The translations under genes were made by a program, and so were the position numbers. A stretch of DNA of 64,000 nucleotides from JACVRW01 sp963765135. Lineage in GTDB: Bacteria; Actinomycetota; Thermoleophilia; Solirubrobacterales; Thermoleophilaceae. This document shows, one piece after another, positions 55,542 to 63,466 of this stretch (the first letter of the stretch is position 1; each line of letters opens with the position of its first letter). The notes under the pieces were generated by a model that ran no database searches, was not told the DNA's origin, and worked only from the letters and a program-made list of their open reading frames with translations. The stretch is taken from NCBI GenBank assembly GCA_963765135.1, contig CAVXUX010000001.1, positions 248,001 through 312,000 on the forward strand, given 5' to 3'.

Positions 55542-56612
55542 ATGGCGGTCGTCGAAACCGCGGTCGATCGAGTATCTGCCGAGACCCGCCGCGAGCTCTA
55601 CGAGCTGATGGTGCTCAGCCGCGTCTTCGAGACCGAGGCCGAGCGCCAGTACAAGGCGGCGCGCATCGGCGGGTACTGCCACCTCTCCTCCGGCCAGGAG
55701 GCCACAACCGTCGGCGCCGTGCACGCGCTCGAGCCCGACGACGTGCTCGTCACCGGCTACCGCTGCCACGGCTTCGCGCTGGCCCGCGGGGTACCGCCCG
55801 AGGCCGCGATGGCCGAGCTGTTCGGCCGCGCCGATGGTTGCGCCCACGGCCGCGGCGGGTCGATGCACCTGCTCGACGTCGATCGCGGCTTCTATGGCGG
55901 CTGGGGCATCGTCGCCGGCCAGCTGCCCGTCGCCACCGGCCTCGCGCTGGGGCTGGTGCGCCAGCAGCGCCCGCAGGCGGTCCTCTGCGAGCTCGGCGAC
56001 GGCGCCGTGAACATGGGCGCCTGGCACGAGTCGCTCAACCTGGCCGCGCTCTGGAACCTGCCGATCGTCTTCCTGGTCCTCAACAACGAGTACGGCATGG
56101 GCACGTCCGTCGGCCGGGCGTCCGCCGAGCCGGAGCTGTGGCGCCGCGCGGCGGCGCACCGCATGCACGGCGAGCGCATCGACGGCGACGACCTCGACGT
56201 CGTGATCGAGGCCGCCGGCCGCCTGCTGCGCGAGGCTCGCGATGAGCGCCGCCCCGCCGTGCTCGAGGCGATCACGTACCGCTATCGCGGGCACTCGGTC
56301 GCCGACGCGGGGCTCGCCTACCGCACTCCGGACGAGATCGCCGCGCGCCAGGCGCTCGACCCGATCTCGCGCGTGCGCGCGCAGCTGATGGCGACCGGCG
56401 CGAGCGAGGACGAGCTCGACGCGATCGACGACGCCGCGGAGGAGCGCGTGCGGGCGGCGGTGGACTTCGCGCTCGCGAGCCCCGAGCCGGCGGTCGACGG
56501 CCTGGCAAGCGGGATGCACGCCTCCGGCAGCGCGTCGCAGTTCGAGCGCATGCGCCCGGGCAGCCCGTTCGGCGAGGAAGGGCTCACCTTCGACGCGGGG
56601 CTGGGCCGATGA
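55542..56612 (+). CDS. pdhA: pyruvate/2-oxo acid dehydrogenase E1 component, alpha subunit
   Basis: A 356-residue thiamine diphosphate enzyme subunit that decarboxylates a 2-oxo acid. GGYCHLSSGQEATTVGAVHAL, YRCHGFALARG, the phosphorylation-loop-like HGRGGSMHL and the ThDP motif GDGAVNMGAWHESLNLAALW with NN. Close to PdhA/AcoA types; acetoin dehydrogenase is the main alternative because no E2 or E3 gene follows. Coupled to the beta subunit by ATGA. Confidence 0.9.
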   Translation: MAVVETAVDRVSAETRRELYELMVLSRVFETEAERQYKAARIGGYCHLSSGQEATTVGAVHALEPDDVLVTGYRCHGFALARGVPPEAAMAELFGRADGCAHGRGGSMHLLDVDRGFYGGWGIVAGQLPVATGLALGLVRQQRPQAVLCELGDGAVNMGAWHESLNLAALWNLPIVFLVLNNEYGMGTSVGRASAEPELWRRAAAHRMHGERIDGDDLDVVIEAAGRLLREARDERRPAVLEAITYRYRGHSVADAGLAYRTPDEIAARQALDPISRVRAQLMATGASEDELDAIDDAAEERVRAAVDFALASPEPAVDGLASGMHASGSASQFERMRPGSPFGEEGLTFDAGLGR

Positions 56613-57619
56613 GCGCAGTGGCCACACCCGCCGCCACCGAGGTCATGACGTACCGCGAGGCGCTGCGGCTCGCGCTGGCCGAGGAGCTCGCCCGCGACGA
56701 CCGCGTCTTCGTCATGGGCGAGGAGGTCGGCCTGTTCGACGGCTCCTACAAGGTGACCGCCGGGCTGCTCGACGCCTTCGGCCCCGACCGCATCCGCGAC
56801 ACGCCGATCTCCGAGGAGGGCTTCGTGGGCGCGGGCGTGGGCGCCGCGATGCTGGGTGAGCGCCCGGTCGTGGAGATCATGACGATCAACTTCCTGCTGG
56901 TCGCGATGGACCAGGTGATCAACCACGCCGCCAAGGTCGGTGCGATGTTCGGCGGCGAGGTGCGCTGCCCGCTGGTGATCCGCACGCCCAACGGCGCGGG
57001 CAACCAGCTCACCGCTCAGCACTCGCAGTCGTTCGACGGCTGGTTCGCCGGCACACCCGGCCTCAAGGTCGTGGCGCCCGCCTCGCCGGCGGACGCCAAG
57101 GGGCTGCTCAAGGCCGCCATCCGCGACGACGACCCGGTGCTCGTGATCGAGAACCTGCCGATCTACAAGCAGAAGGGCGAGGTGCCGCTCGACCCCGACT
57201 TCGTCACGCCGATCGGGCGCGCGCGGGTCGCGCGCCCCGGCAGCGACCTGACGATCGTGGCGCACTCGTATGCGGTGGTGCGCGCGCTGGAGGTGGCGGA
57301 GCGGCTGGAGGAGTCGCACGGCGTGTCGATCGAGGTGGTCGACCTGCGCTCGCTGCGCCCGCTCGACGTGGAGACCGTGGTGGAGTCGGTGGCCCGCACG
57401 AGCCGCGCGCTCTGCGTGGAGGAGGGCTGGGCCAGCTACGGCGTGACCGCGGAGCTGGCGGCGCGGATCCAGAAGGCGTGCTTCGACGAGCTGGACGCGC
57501 CGGTGGAGCGGGTCGGCATGGCCGAGGTGCCGCTGCCCTACGCGAAGAGCCTCGAGCACGCGGCGATGCCGAACCAGGACCGCATCGCCGCGGCGGCGCT
57601 CGCCACGCTGGGCCTCTAG
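56609..57619 (+). CDS. pdhB: pyruvate/2-oxo acid dehydrogenase E1 component, beta subunit
   Basis: A 336-residue transketolase-like partner of the alpha subunit. TYREALRLALAEELARDDRV, MGEEVGLFDGSYKVTAGL, TPISEEGFVGAGVGAAMLG (catalytic Glu), HSQSFDGWFAGTPGLKVVAP and LRSLRPLDVETVVESV. Full length. The transcription unit GntR-pdhA-pdhB ends at a GC hairpin. Confidence 0.92.
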   Translation: MSAVATPAATEVMTYREALRLALAEELARDDRVFVMGEEVGLFDGSYKVTAGLLDAFGPDRIRDTPISEEGFVGAGVGAAMLGERPVVEIMTINFLLVAMDQVINHAAKVGAMFGGEVRCPLVIRTPNGAGNQLTAQHSQSFDGWFAGTPGLKVVAPASPADAKGLLKAAIRDDDPVLVIENLPIYKQKGEVPLDPDFVTPIGRARVARPGSDLTIVAHSYAVVRALEVAERLEESHGVSIEVVDLRSLRPLDVETVVESVARTSRALCVEEGWASYGVTAELAARIQKACFDELDAPVERVGMAEVPLPYAKSLEHAAMPNQDRIAAAALATLGL

Positions 57620-57644
57620 GCGCGCGGCCAATTTTCGCGGGGGA

Positions 57645-57664
57645 CCGGGGGCGCGAGCCCCCGG
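57645..57664. terminator. GC hairpin with GCGA loop after pdhB
   Basis: A perfect 8-bp stem CCGGGGGC/GCCCCCGG with a GCGA tetraloop, preceded by TTTTCGCGGGGGA. The same design occurs at 26533-26550 (one pair shorter). It lies in the 63-bp gap between pdhB and the CBS gene. Confidence 0.55.
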
Positions 57665-57682
57665 ATGTCATGATTCGGTGCG

Positions 57683-58072
57683 ATGCCCTTGGCGCGCGGG
57701 CACATGTCGCGGGACCTGCTCACCGTGGAGCCTGGCCTCGCCCTGACCGAGGTGGCGCAGCGCATGGTCGCCAAGGACGTGGGGGCCGTGCTCGTCACCG
57801 AGGGCGAGCGGCTGGTCGGCATCCTCACCGAGCGCGACGTGCTGCGCGCGGTCGCCCGCGGCATCGACGCCAGCACGACCGTCGCCGACTGGATGACGCG
57901 CGACCCCGAGACGCTCGCCCCGGACGAGTCCACCGAGCACGCCGCCGTGCTGATGATCCACGGCGGCTTCCGCCACCTGCCTGTCACGGAAGGCGACGAC
58001 GTGGTGGGCATGCTCTCGATCCGGGACCTGATGCGAGTCGTGCTCGAGGACGCGGTGCCGCGCGGCGCTTAG
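57683..58072 (+). CDS. tandem CBS-domain protein
   Basis: A 129-residue protein of two CBS modules (HMSRDLLTVEPGLALTEVAQ to GILTERDVLRAVARG; WMTRDPETLAPDESTEHAAV to GMLSIRDLMRVV). Such stand-alone pairs bind AMP, ATP or SAM and regulate partner proteins. GxLTxRD and GMxSIRD ligand motifs are intact. Confidence 0.9.
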   Translation: MPLARGHMSRDLLTVEPGLALTEVAQRMVAKDVGAVLVTEGERLVGILTERDVLRAVARGIDASTTVADWMTRDPETLAPDESTEHAAVLMIHGGFRHLPVTEGDDVVGMLSIRDLMRVVLEDAVPRGA

Positions 58073-58087
58073 CGCGTTTGCCTTCCG

Positions 58088-58116
58088 CTAAGCCTTCGAC
58101 CCCAAGCGGTCGATTA
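58088..58116 (+). promoter_or_regulatory. candidate sigma-28-like promoter
   Basis: CTAAG (58088-58092) and GTCGATTA (58109-58116), 16 bases apart, resemble the TAAA-N15-GCCGATAA flagellar consensus with several mismatches. It lies eight bases before the degenerate GGDEF gene. Only a visual match. Confidence 0.3.
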
Positions 58117-58123
58117 GAGGGGT

Positions 58124-58879
58124 ATGAGCGGCGATTCGACTGCAGCAGACGTGCTGGACCTGGTTGGACGCGTGGACCGCGCGGCCACGTATGAGGTGGC
58201 CCGCTGGCTCACCGACGTGGAGGGCTTCGACGAGGGCGAGCCCCAAGCTCTCGCCGACCTGGGCGCCCTGGGCGGACGGCTGGCGCCGTCGGTGCTCGTG
58301 AACGCCCACCTGATGTGGAGGGGCACCGCCATCGAGCTGCTCGAGGGCTCCGGGGTCGACGCCGGCGTGATCGAGCAGGTGCGCATCGTGCTGGCCGACC
58401 GCTGCGACGCCGGTCTGGTCGCCGTGTCGCGGCAGTTCGACGAGCCGCGCGACCGCGTCACCGGGCTCGCCAACCGGACGATGCTGCTCGAGCGCGTGGC
58501 GCACGCGCTCCAGGCGGCGGGCCGCTACGGAGACGCGGTCGGGTTGATCTTCATCGAGCCGCACCTCTCGGAGGATGCGCCCGACGAGCTGCTGATCGAG
58601 GTGGCCGAGCGGCTGCGACGCGTCGCACGCTCGTCCGACACGGTGGCGAGGCTGGCCGGCAACGAGTTCGTGATTTGCGCGGAGCGCCTGCGCAACGACC
58701 TCGAGGCGGTGGCGATCGCCGACCGGGCGACGCTCGCGTTGCACCAGCCGTACGCGATCGGGGGCGAAGAGGTAACGGTGTCGGCAACAACCGGCATCGC
58801 CGTCTCCTCGGGCGGGGACGGGCCCGAGACGCTGCTGGCCAACGCCAGCGCGGCGCGGCGGGCGGCGCTGGAGCACTAG
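58124..58879 (+). CDS. GGDEF-domain protein with degenerate active site
   Basis: A 251-residue soluble protein. The N-terminal 110 residues are helical (LVGRVDRAATYEVARWLTD, VLVNAHLMWRGTAIEL); the GGDEF fold follows with VTGLANRTMLLERVAHAL and LAGNEF in place of GG(D/E)EF. The substrate-metal residues are altered, so it is more likely a cyclic di-GMP or nucleotide sensor than a cyclase. It converges with the DUF2269-like gene. Confidence 0.82.
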   Translation: MSGDSTAADVLDLVGRVDRAATYEVARWLTDVEGFDEGEPQALADLGALGGRLAPSVLVNAHLMWRGTAIELLEGSGVDAGVIEQVRIVLADRCDAGLVAVSRQFDEPRDRVTGLANRTMLLERVAHALQAAGRYGDAVGLIFIEPHLSEDAPDELLIEVAERLRRVARSSDTVARLAGNEFVICAERLRNDLEAVAIADRATLALHQPYAIGGEEVTVSATTGIAVSSGGDGPETLLANASAARRAALEH

Positions 58880-59352
58880 CGGGCGCTGCCGGGCTTGAAC
58901 ACCGACAGCGTCGTCGCCAGCGTAAGCACTGCCACGTCGTAGGCCGCGCCTGCGATCAACAGCCCGCCGGCATCGCCGTCACCAGCGCGCATCTCGTCGA
59001 TGGACGGCCCCAGCACCAAGGCGCCCACGACCAACACGGAGACGTTCAGGACCAGCTTGGTCGTCACCCAGGGGTAGCGCAGCACCCCCCACTTCGTGCC
59101 CAGGCCGAGCGTCACCCCCGTCGCGATCGACGCCAGGCTGAGCGGGATGCCGAACACCATCCCGAACATCGAGAGCAGCTCGTATGACGCCGCCTCCAGC
59201 GCCGGGTCGGGCGTCGTCGCTGCCCGAATGGCGATCGCCAGGAACCCGGCGACGTCGCCGAGCAGCCCGACCGAGGCGACGATGTGCGCGGTCAGCACGA
59301 TTCGGCGCGCGCGCGGGGACAGACGGCGTTTCGCGGTCGCTGCGGGCTGCAT
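58876..59352 (-). CDS. DUF2269-like integral membrane protein
   Basis: A 158-residue protein with four helices (RIVLTAHIVASVGLLGDVAG; MVFGIPLSLASIATGVTLGLG; WVTTKLVLNVSVLVVGALVL; a C-terminal helix). The His in helix 1 and the GLGTKWG-LRYPWVTTKL loop resemble DUF2269-type proteins of unknown function. Overlaps the GGDEF gene stop by four bases. Confidence 0.75.
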   Translation of the reverse strand: MQPAATAKRRLSPRARRIVLTAHIVASVGLLGDVAGFLAIAIRAATTPDPALEAASYELLSMFGMVFGIPLSLASIATGVTLGLGTKWGVLRYPWVTTKLVLNVSVLVVGALVLGPSIDEMRAGDGDAGGLLIAGAAYDVAVLTLATTLSVFKPGSAR

Positions 59353-59423
59353 AGGCGGCCAAGCTAGGCCGCCCCGGCGCGCTCGGACACCTCACAGCGA
59401 GCGATCCCGGGATCCTCCTCAGG

Positions 59424-60611
59424 GTGGAGGACCCCCGATTCGCTCGCCGCTACGCTCGCCCCAAGGTGGCACCGAACCGCACCAACCTGCTGCTCGACGC
59501 GGGGCTCGCCGTCGCGGCGTTCGGGCTGTCGCTCGTTCTGATCGCGGTGGAGGACTCCCACTCGAACCAGCTCGACGCGCCCACGATCGCCCTGGCGGCA
59601 CTCGCGTCGCTGCCGCTGATCGCCCGCCGGCGGGCGCCGCTCTCGGTCTTCGTATTCACCACGTGCGCCAGCGCCGCGCTGTTCGCCGTCGCCACGCCGG
59701 CCGGGCCTCCTGTCGGGCCCACGATCGCGCTCTACGGCGTCGCGGCCGGGGTGGGCGAGTCGCGCGCGGGACAGCGCGTGGCGCTGGCCGTCGTCGTCGT
59801 GATGCTGACCGTCCACCTGACGGCGGTGGGCCTCCGAGAGGACTCCTTCCCGGCCGCGGGCCTGGTGTTCGCGGTCGTGCTGTGGGGAGGCGTTTGGCTG
59901 GCGGGCGAGCGCTCGCGGCTGCGGGCCGAGCGGCTGAAGGCGCTCGAGGAGCGCGCGCTTCGCGCCGAGCGGGAAGCCGAACGCGAGCGCCGGCTGGCCG
60001 CCGCGGAGGAGCGCATGCGGATCGCGCGCGACCTGCATGACTCGGCGGGCCACGCGATCAACGTCATCCTGGTGCACGCCGGGCTCGGGCGTCTGCGCAC
60101 CGAGCACGACGCGGCGGGCGCCCGGGAGGCGCTCGAGACGATCGAGGAAGTGGCGCGCGAGACGGCCGGCGAGATCGATCAGCTGGTCGGGGTTCTCCGC
60201 GAGAACGCCGCCTCGGGCGAGGTGGAGCCGCCGCCGGGTCTCGCCGCGGTGGAGGAGCTGGTCGCGCGACATCGCGCGGCCGGGCTGGAAGTGGCCGCGA
60301 CGATCGAAGGCGAACGGCGCGCGCTCCCGACGAACGTCGATCGCGGCGCGTATCGCATCCTTCAGGAGGCGCTGACCAACGCGGCGCGCCATGGCAACGG
60401 CTCCGCCGAGGTGCTGGTGAGCTACCAGCCCGCGGCGCTCGAGCTCACCGTGACCAACCCGATCGGCTCGCCGGCGCCCAGGCAGGACGGCGCCGGCCAC
60501 GGCGTCGTCGGGATGCGCGAGCGCGCGGACCTGCTCGGCGGCAGCTTGGAGGCGGCCGCGAAGACAGGCCGGTTCCGGGTCCAGGCACACCTGCCGGTGG
60601 CGCCGCAATGA
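59424..60611 (+). CDS. NarL-type sensor histidine kinase (HisKA_3)
   Basis: A 395-residue kinase. Five or so N-terminal helices (up to about 160) act as a membrane sensor; a coiled coil rich in Glu/Arg leads to IARDLHDSAGHAINVILVHA (phospho-His in DLHDS). The catalytic domain has YRILQEALTNAARHG and GHGVVGMRERADLLGG. GTG 59424; overlaps its response regulator by ATGA. Confidence 0.93.
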   Translation: MEDPRFARRYARPKVAPNRTNLLLDAGLAVAAFGLSLVLIAVEDSHSNQLDAPTIALAALASLPLIARRRAPLSVFVFTTCASAALFAVATPAGPPVGPTIALYGVAAGVGESRAGQRVALAVVVVMLTVHLTAVGLREDSFPAAGLVFAVVLWGGVWLAGERSRLRAERLKALEERALRAEREAERERRLAAAEERMRIARDLHDSAGHAINVILVHAGLGRLRTEHDAAGAREALETIEEVARETAGEIDQLVGVLRENAASGEVEPPPGLAAVEELVARHRAAGLEVAATIEGERRALPTNVDRGAYRILQEALTNAARHGNGSAEVLVSYQPAALELTVTNPIGSPAPRQDGAGHGVVGMRERADLLGGSLEAAAKTGRFRVQAHLPVAPQ

Positions 60612-61270
60612 CCGCCCCCGTTCGAGTTCTGATCGTCGACGACGACGACCTGATGCGGGCCGGCCTGCGCGGCGTGCTGTCCAGCGACGCCGCGATCGAG
60701 GTCGTCGGCGAGGCCGGCGACGGGCGCGATGCGATCTACCGTGCCCGGTTGCTGAATCCGGACGTCGTGCTGATGGACGTCCGGATGCCCGACCTCGACG
60801 GGATCTCGGCGACACGAGAGCTGATCGCCGCCAGTCCGGAGATCAAGGTGGTCGTCCTGACCACGTTCGAGCAGGACGACTACATCTTCGGGGCGCTCAG
60901 CGCGGGAGCGTCGGGCTTCCTCCTCAAGCGCAGCAAGCCCGAGGAGCTGCTCACCGCGATCCACACGGTGGCCGGCGGCGAGGCGCTCCTCTCGCCATCG
61001 GTCACCAGCCGCGTGATCCAACGGATGGCGCAGGATCCGGCGCCAGACCCCGGGCGCGACGCCCGGCTCGACGACCTCACCGCGCGCGAGCGGGAGGTGC
61101 TCCAGCTGATCGCCCGCGGGCTGTCGAACGCAGAGATCGCGGACGCGCTGGTCATCGAGGCGTCGACGGTCAAGACCCACGTCAAGAACGTCCTGGCGAA
61201 GCTCGACGTCCGCGACCGCCTGCAGGCCGTGATCTTCGCCTACGAGAGCGGGGTGACCCGACCGCAATAG
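60608..61270 (+). CDS. NarL/LuxR-family response regulator
   Basis: A 220-residue protein. Receiver: LIVDDDDLMRAG, LMDVRMPDLDG (phospho-Asp near 55), VVLTTF and LKRSKPEEL. LuxR helix-turn-helix: LTAREREVLQLIARGLSNAE, STVKTHVKNVLAKLDVRDR. It controls unknown genes; the PrsW gene downstream starts 9 bp later and may be a target or partner. Confidence 0.94.
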   Translation: MTAPVRVLIVDDDDLMRAGLRGVLSSDAAIEVVGEAGDGRDAIYRARLLNPDVVLMDVRMPDLDGISATRELIAASPEIKVVVLTTFEQDDYIFGALSAGASGFLLKRSKPEELLTAIHTVAGGEALLSPSVTSRVIQRMAQDPAPDPGRDARLDDLTAREREVLQLIARGLSNAEIADALVIEASTVKTHVKNVLAKLDVRDRLQAVIFAYESGVTRPQ

Positions 61271-61279
61271 GATCTGCCG

Positions 61280-62149
61280 GTGGCGGACAGCGCAGCGGGT
61301 GTTCCCGCGGTCACCTCCAGTCGCCTGTGGATCTTGCTGCTCGCGGTGGGCGCTCCGATCTGGATCGTCGCCGCCGTCATCACGGGCATCACGGAGGACA
61401 CGATCCTCCTGCCCAGCGTCGTGCTGCTGGGGAGCTTCCTCGTCCCGATCACGATGGTCGTGTTCGCGCTGTCGCGCCCGCGCGTCAACCACCTCACGAT
61501 CGAGGTCGTCCTGGTCGGCTTCCTCGGCGGCGGGACGCTCGGCCTCTGCTTCGCGGCGCTGACCGAGGTCTACATCCTGCCGACCGCCTACGGCACCTTC
61601 TTCGGCGTCGGACTGATCGAGGAGGGCGCCAAGGCGATCGTGCTCATGGCGGCGGCCCGCGGCCTGTCGACGCGCCAGCCGCGCGAGGGCATGATCCTGG
61701 GCGCGACCGTGGGCGCCGGCTTCGCGGCGTTCGAGAGCTCCGGCTACGCGCTCAAGGCGTTCCTGGAGAACATCGACGACCACGGCGTGCTCAACATCGT
61801 CGGGACCGAGGCGATCCGCGCGATCTCCGCTCCGTTCGGGCACATCATGTGGACGGCGATCCTGGGCGGCGCGATCTTCGCCGGGCGGCGGGTACTGCTC
61901 ACGTTCGCCGGGGTGATCGTGCTGCACGCGGCGTGGGACGCGTCGAACGGGTGGGCGATCGTGCTCACCCAGGGCATCCTCGGAGACGGCTGGACGCTCG
62001 ATTGGCCGAGGACCAAGGACTGGGTCGGCCTGCCGACCGGCCAGGAGCTCGAGGTCTACAACGCGATCTCGTTCGGACTGCTGGTCCTGATCGCGGCGAT
62101 CGGGACCTTCTGGCTTGTGCGCGAGTGGCGCCGCCTGGGCAGCGGCTAG
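61280..62149 (+). CDS. PrsW-family intramembrane metalloprotease
   Basis: A 289-residue protein with about eight helices. Signature motifs: VGLIEEGAKAIVLMAAARG (EExxK), GATVGAGFAAFESSGYAL (FExxxY), FGHIMWTAILGG and LHAAWDASNG. The family can cleave anti-sigma factors. GTG 61280 is nine bases after the regulator. Its stop shares CTAG with the convergent amine oxidase. Confidence 0.9.
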   Translation: MADSAAGVPAVTSSRLWILLLAVGAPIWIVAAVITGITEDTILLPSVVLLGSFLVPITMVVFALSRPRVNHLTIEVVLVGFLGGGTLGLCFAALTEVYILPTAYGTFFGVGLIEEGAKAIVLMAAARGLSTRQPREGMILGATVGAGFAAFESSGYALKAFLENIDDHGVLNIVGTEAIRAISAPFGHIMWTAILGGAIFAGRRVLLTFAGVIVLHAAWDASNGWAIVLTQGILGDGWTLDWPRTKDWVGLPTGQELEVYNAISFGLLVLIAAIGTFWLVREWRRLGSG

Positions 62150-63439
62150 CCGACCGCCGAGGCCCAAGCGCCCGCGCGCAGTCCCGACTCGATCGCACCG
62201 TCGATGAAGCCGGCCCAGCCGTTTGCCAGGTCGGAGCCGGCGAGGATGACGTTGCCCTCGGGGCGGCGCATGGCGGCGTGGTGGTGCTCGTACCAGCCCG
62301 GGCGGTGGATCGCCCAGGTGCCGCGCGAGAACTCGTCGGCCAGCCAGTCGTGCGCGGTGGCGTCGAGGACCTCGTAGCCGGGCAGGATCTCGTCGAGGCT
62401 GGCCTGCACCGCCGGCAGGTCGGCCGCGTCGCAGAGCTCGGCGTCCCCGCCGAAGCCGATCATCAGCTGCGTCCCGTCGCCGAGCAGGATCTCGCTGTCC
62501 AGGTAGCCGAACGGATGGCGAAAGCGAATCGAGTTCTGGCTCACGTCCTCGCCACGCGCGTGGATCATGATCTTGATGCCGCGGCTGGCCTGGCCGAGCT
62601 CGATCGCACGGCGCTTGTCGTCCGGTAGCTCGGGGCTGAACTCGATCCCACCGAGCGCGTTCAACGCGACGGCCACGATCGCGGCCCCCGCCGTGAACGC
62701 CTCGCCGTCGCGCGTGTGAACCTCCACCTGCCCGTCGCCGCTCGCCACCGCCGCGACTGGCGTGGCCAGCCGCCGGTCGAACGTCGGCGGCGCCGGCGAT
62801 CGCCGCCAGCAGCGCTCCGGTGCCCTCGACGATCGTGACCCGCCCTCCCGTGAACTGGGCGAGCTCGAGGCTGTAGCCGGACAGCGCGTGCCAGCGCAGG
62901 ATCGACACGGCCCCCGCCTCCGTGAGCGGCCCGTGCGCGACCGATTCGAGCTCGGCGGCAAGCACGTCGCGCTCTTCGGCGTCGAGGTCGAGCTCCCCGA
63001 GCCGCTCGGCGATCGTGAGCCGGTCGAAGCGCGCGAGCTCGCCGAGCGCGGTCAGCGGGGCGTGGGGTTGCGGCAACGCCTCCCGGACGCCCTCGACGAA
63101 GCGATCCCAGCCGCGCCGCGCGATCGCGTCCCGTTCGGCGATCGTGCCGGTGCGGCGCTCGGCGCCCACGTGCCAGTGCGCGCGTCCGGCGTCGCCGCTG
63201 ACGGCGACCGAGAGCCCGGCTCTGGTCAGCTCGGAGAAGGTGTGGGGCTGGTGCCAGTGCACCCAGCCGCCGCCGTACTCGATCGCGAAGCCGTTCCAGC
63301 CGGCGCTCCACGTGCGGCCCCCGAGCCGGTCGCGGGCCTCGAGCAGCAGCGTCCGACGGCCCCGCAAGGCGCACTCGCGGGCGGCCGTCACGCCTGCGAA
63401 GCCACCCCCGACGACGATCACGTCATAGCGCTCGGCCAT
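62146..63439 (-). CDS. flavin-containing amine oxidase, one frame break
   Basis: About 430 residues. The N-terminus has VIVVGGGFAGVTAARECALR, EARDRLGGRTWS and the substrate-side GGGWVHWHQPH, as in monoamine/polyamine oxidases. After a +1 change near 62790 the frame resumes at PPTFDRRLATPVAAV, then WAIHRPGWYEHHHAAMRRPE and the C-terminal flavin motif VILAGSDLANGWAGFIDGAI. The ATG at 63439 faces the TetR gene. Confidence 0.87.
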
Positions 63440-63447
63440 GCAGAGGT

Positions 63448-63459
63448 GTACAAATGTAC
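63448..63459. promoter_or_regulatory. TetR-type operator (inverted repeat)
   Basis: GTACA-AA-TGTAC is a perfect 5-bp inverted repeat with a two-base spacer, in an AT-rich patch between the divergent amine oxidase (63439) and TetR (63467) genes. Placement in a 27-bp gap suggests that the TetR protein represses both. Confidence 0.55.
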
Positions 63460-63466
63460 TTTACGG

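Noticed and set aside
60422..63439. A minus-strand open frame of about 1000 codons upstream and downstream of the amine oxidase
   Set aside because: Only its first part (the amine oxidase N-terminus) is coding; the rest is antisense to PrsW, the response regulator and the kinase and is an effect of GC-rich codon usage. Similar antisense frames (3604-6174, 22492-24693, 12352-14253) were dropped for the same reason.
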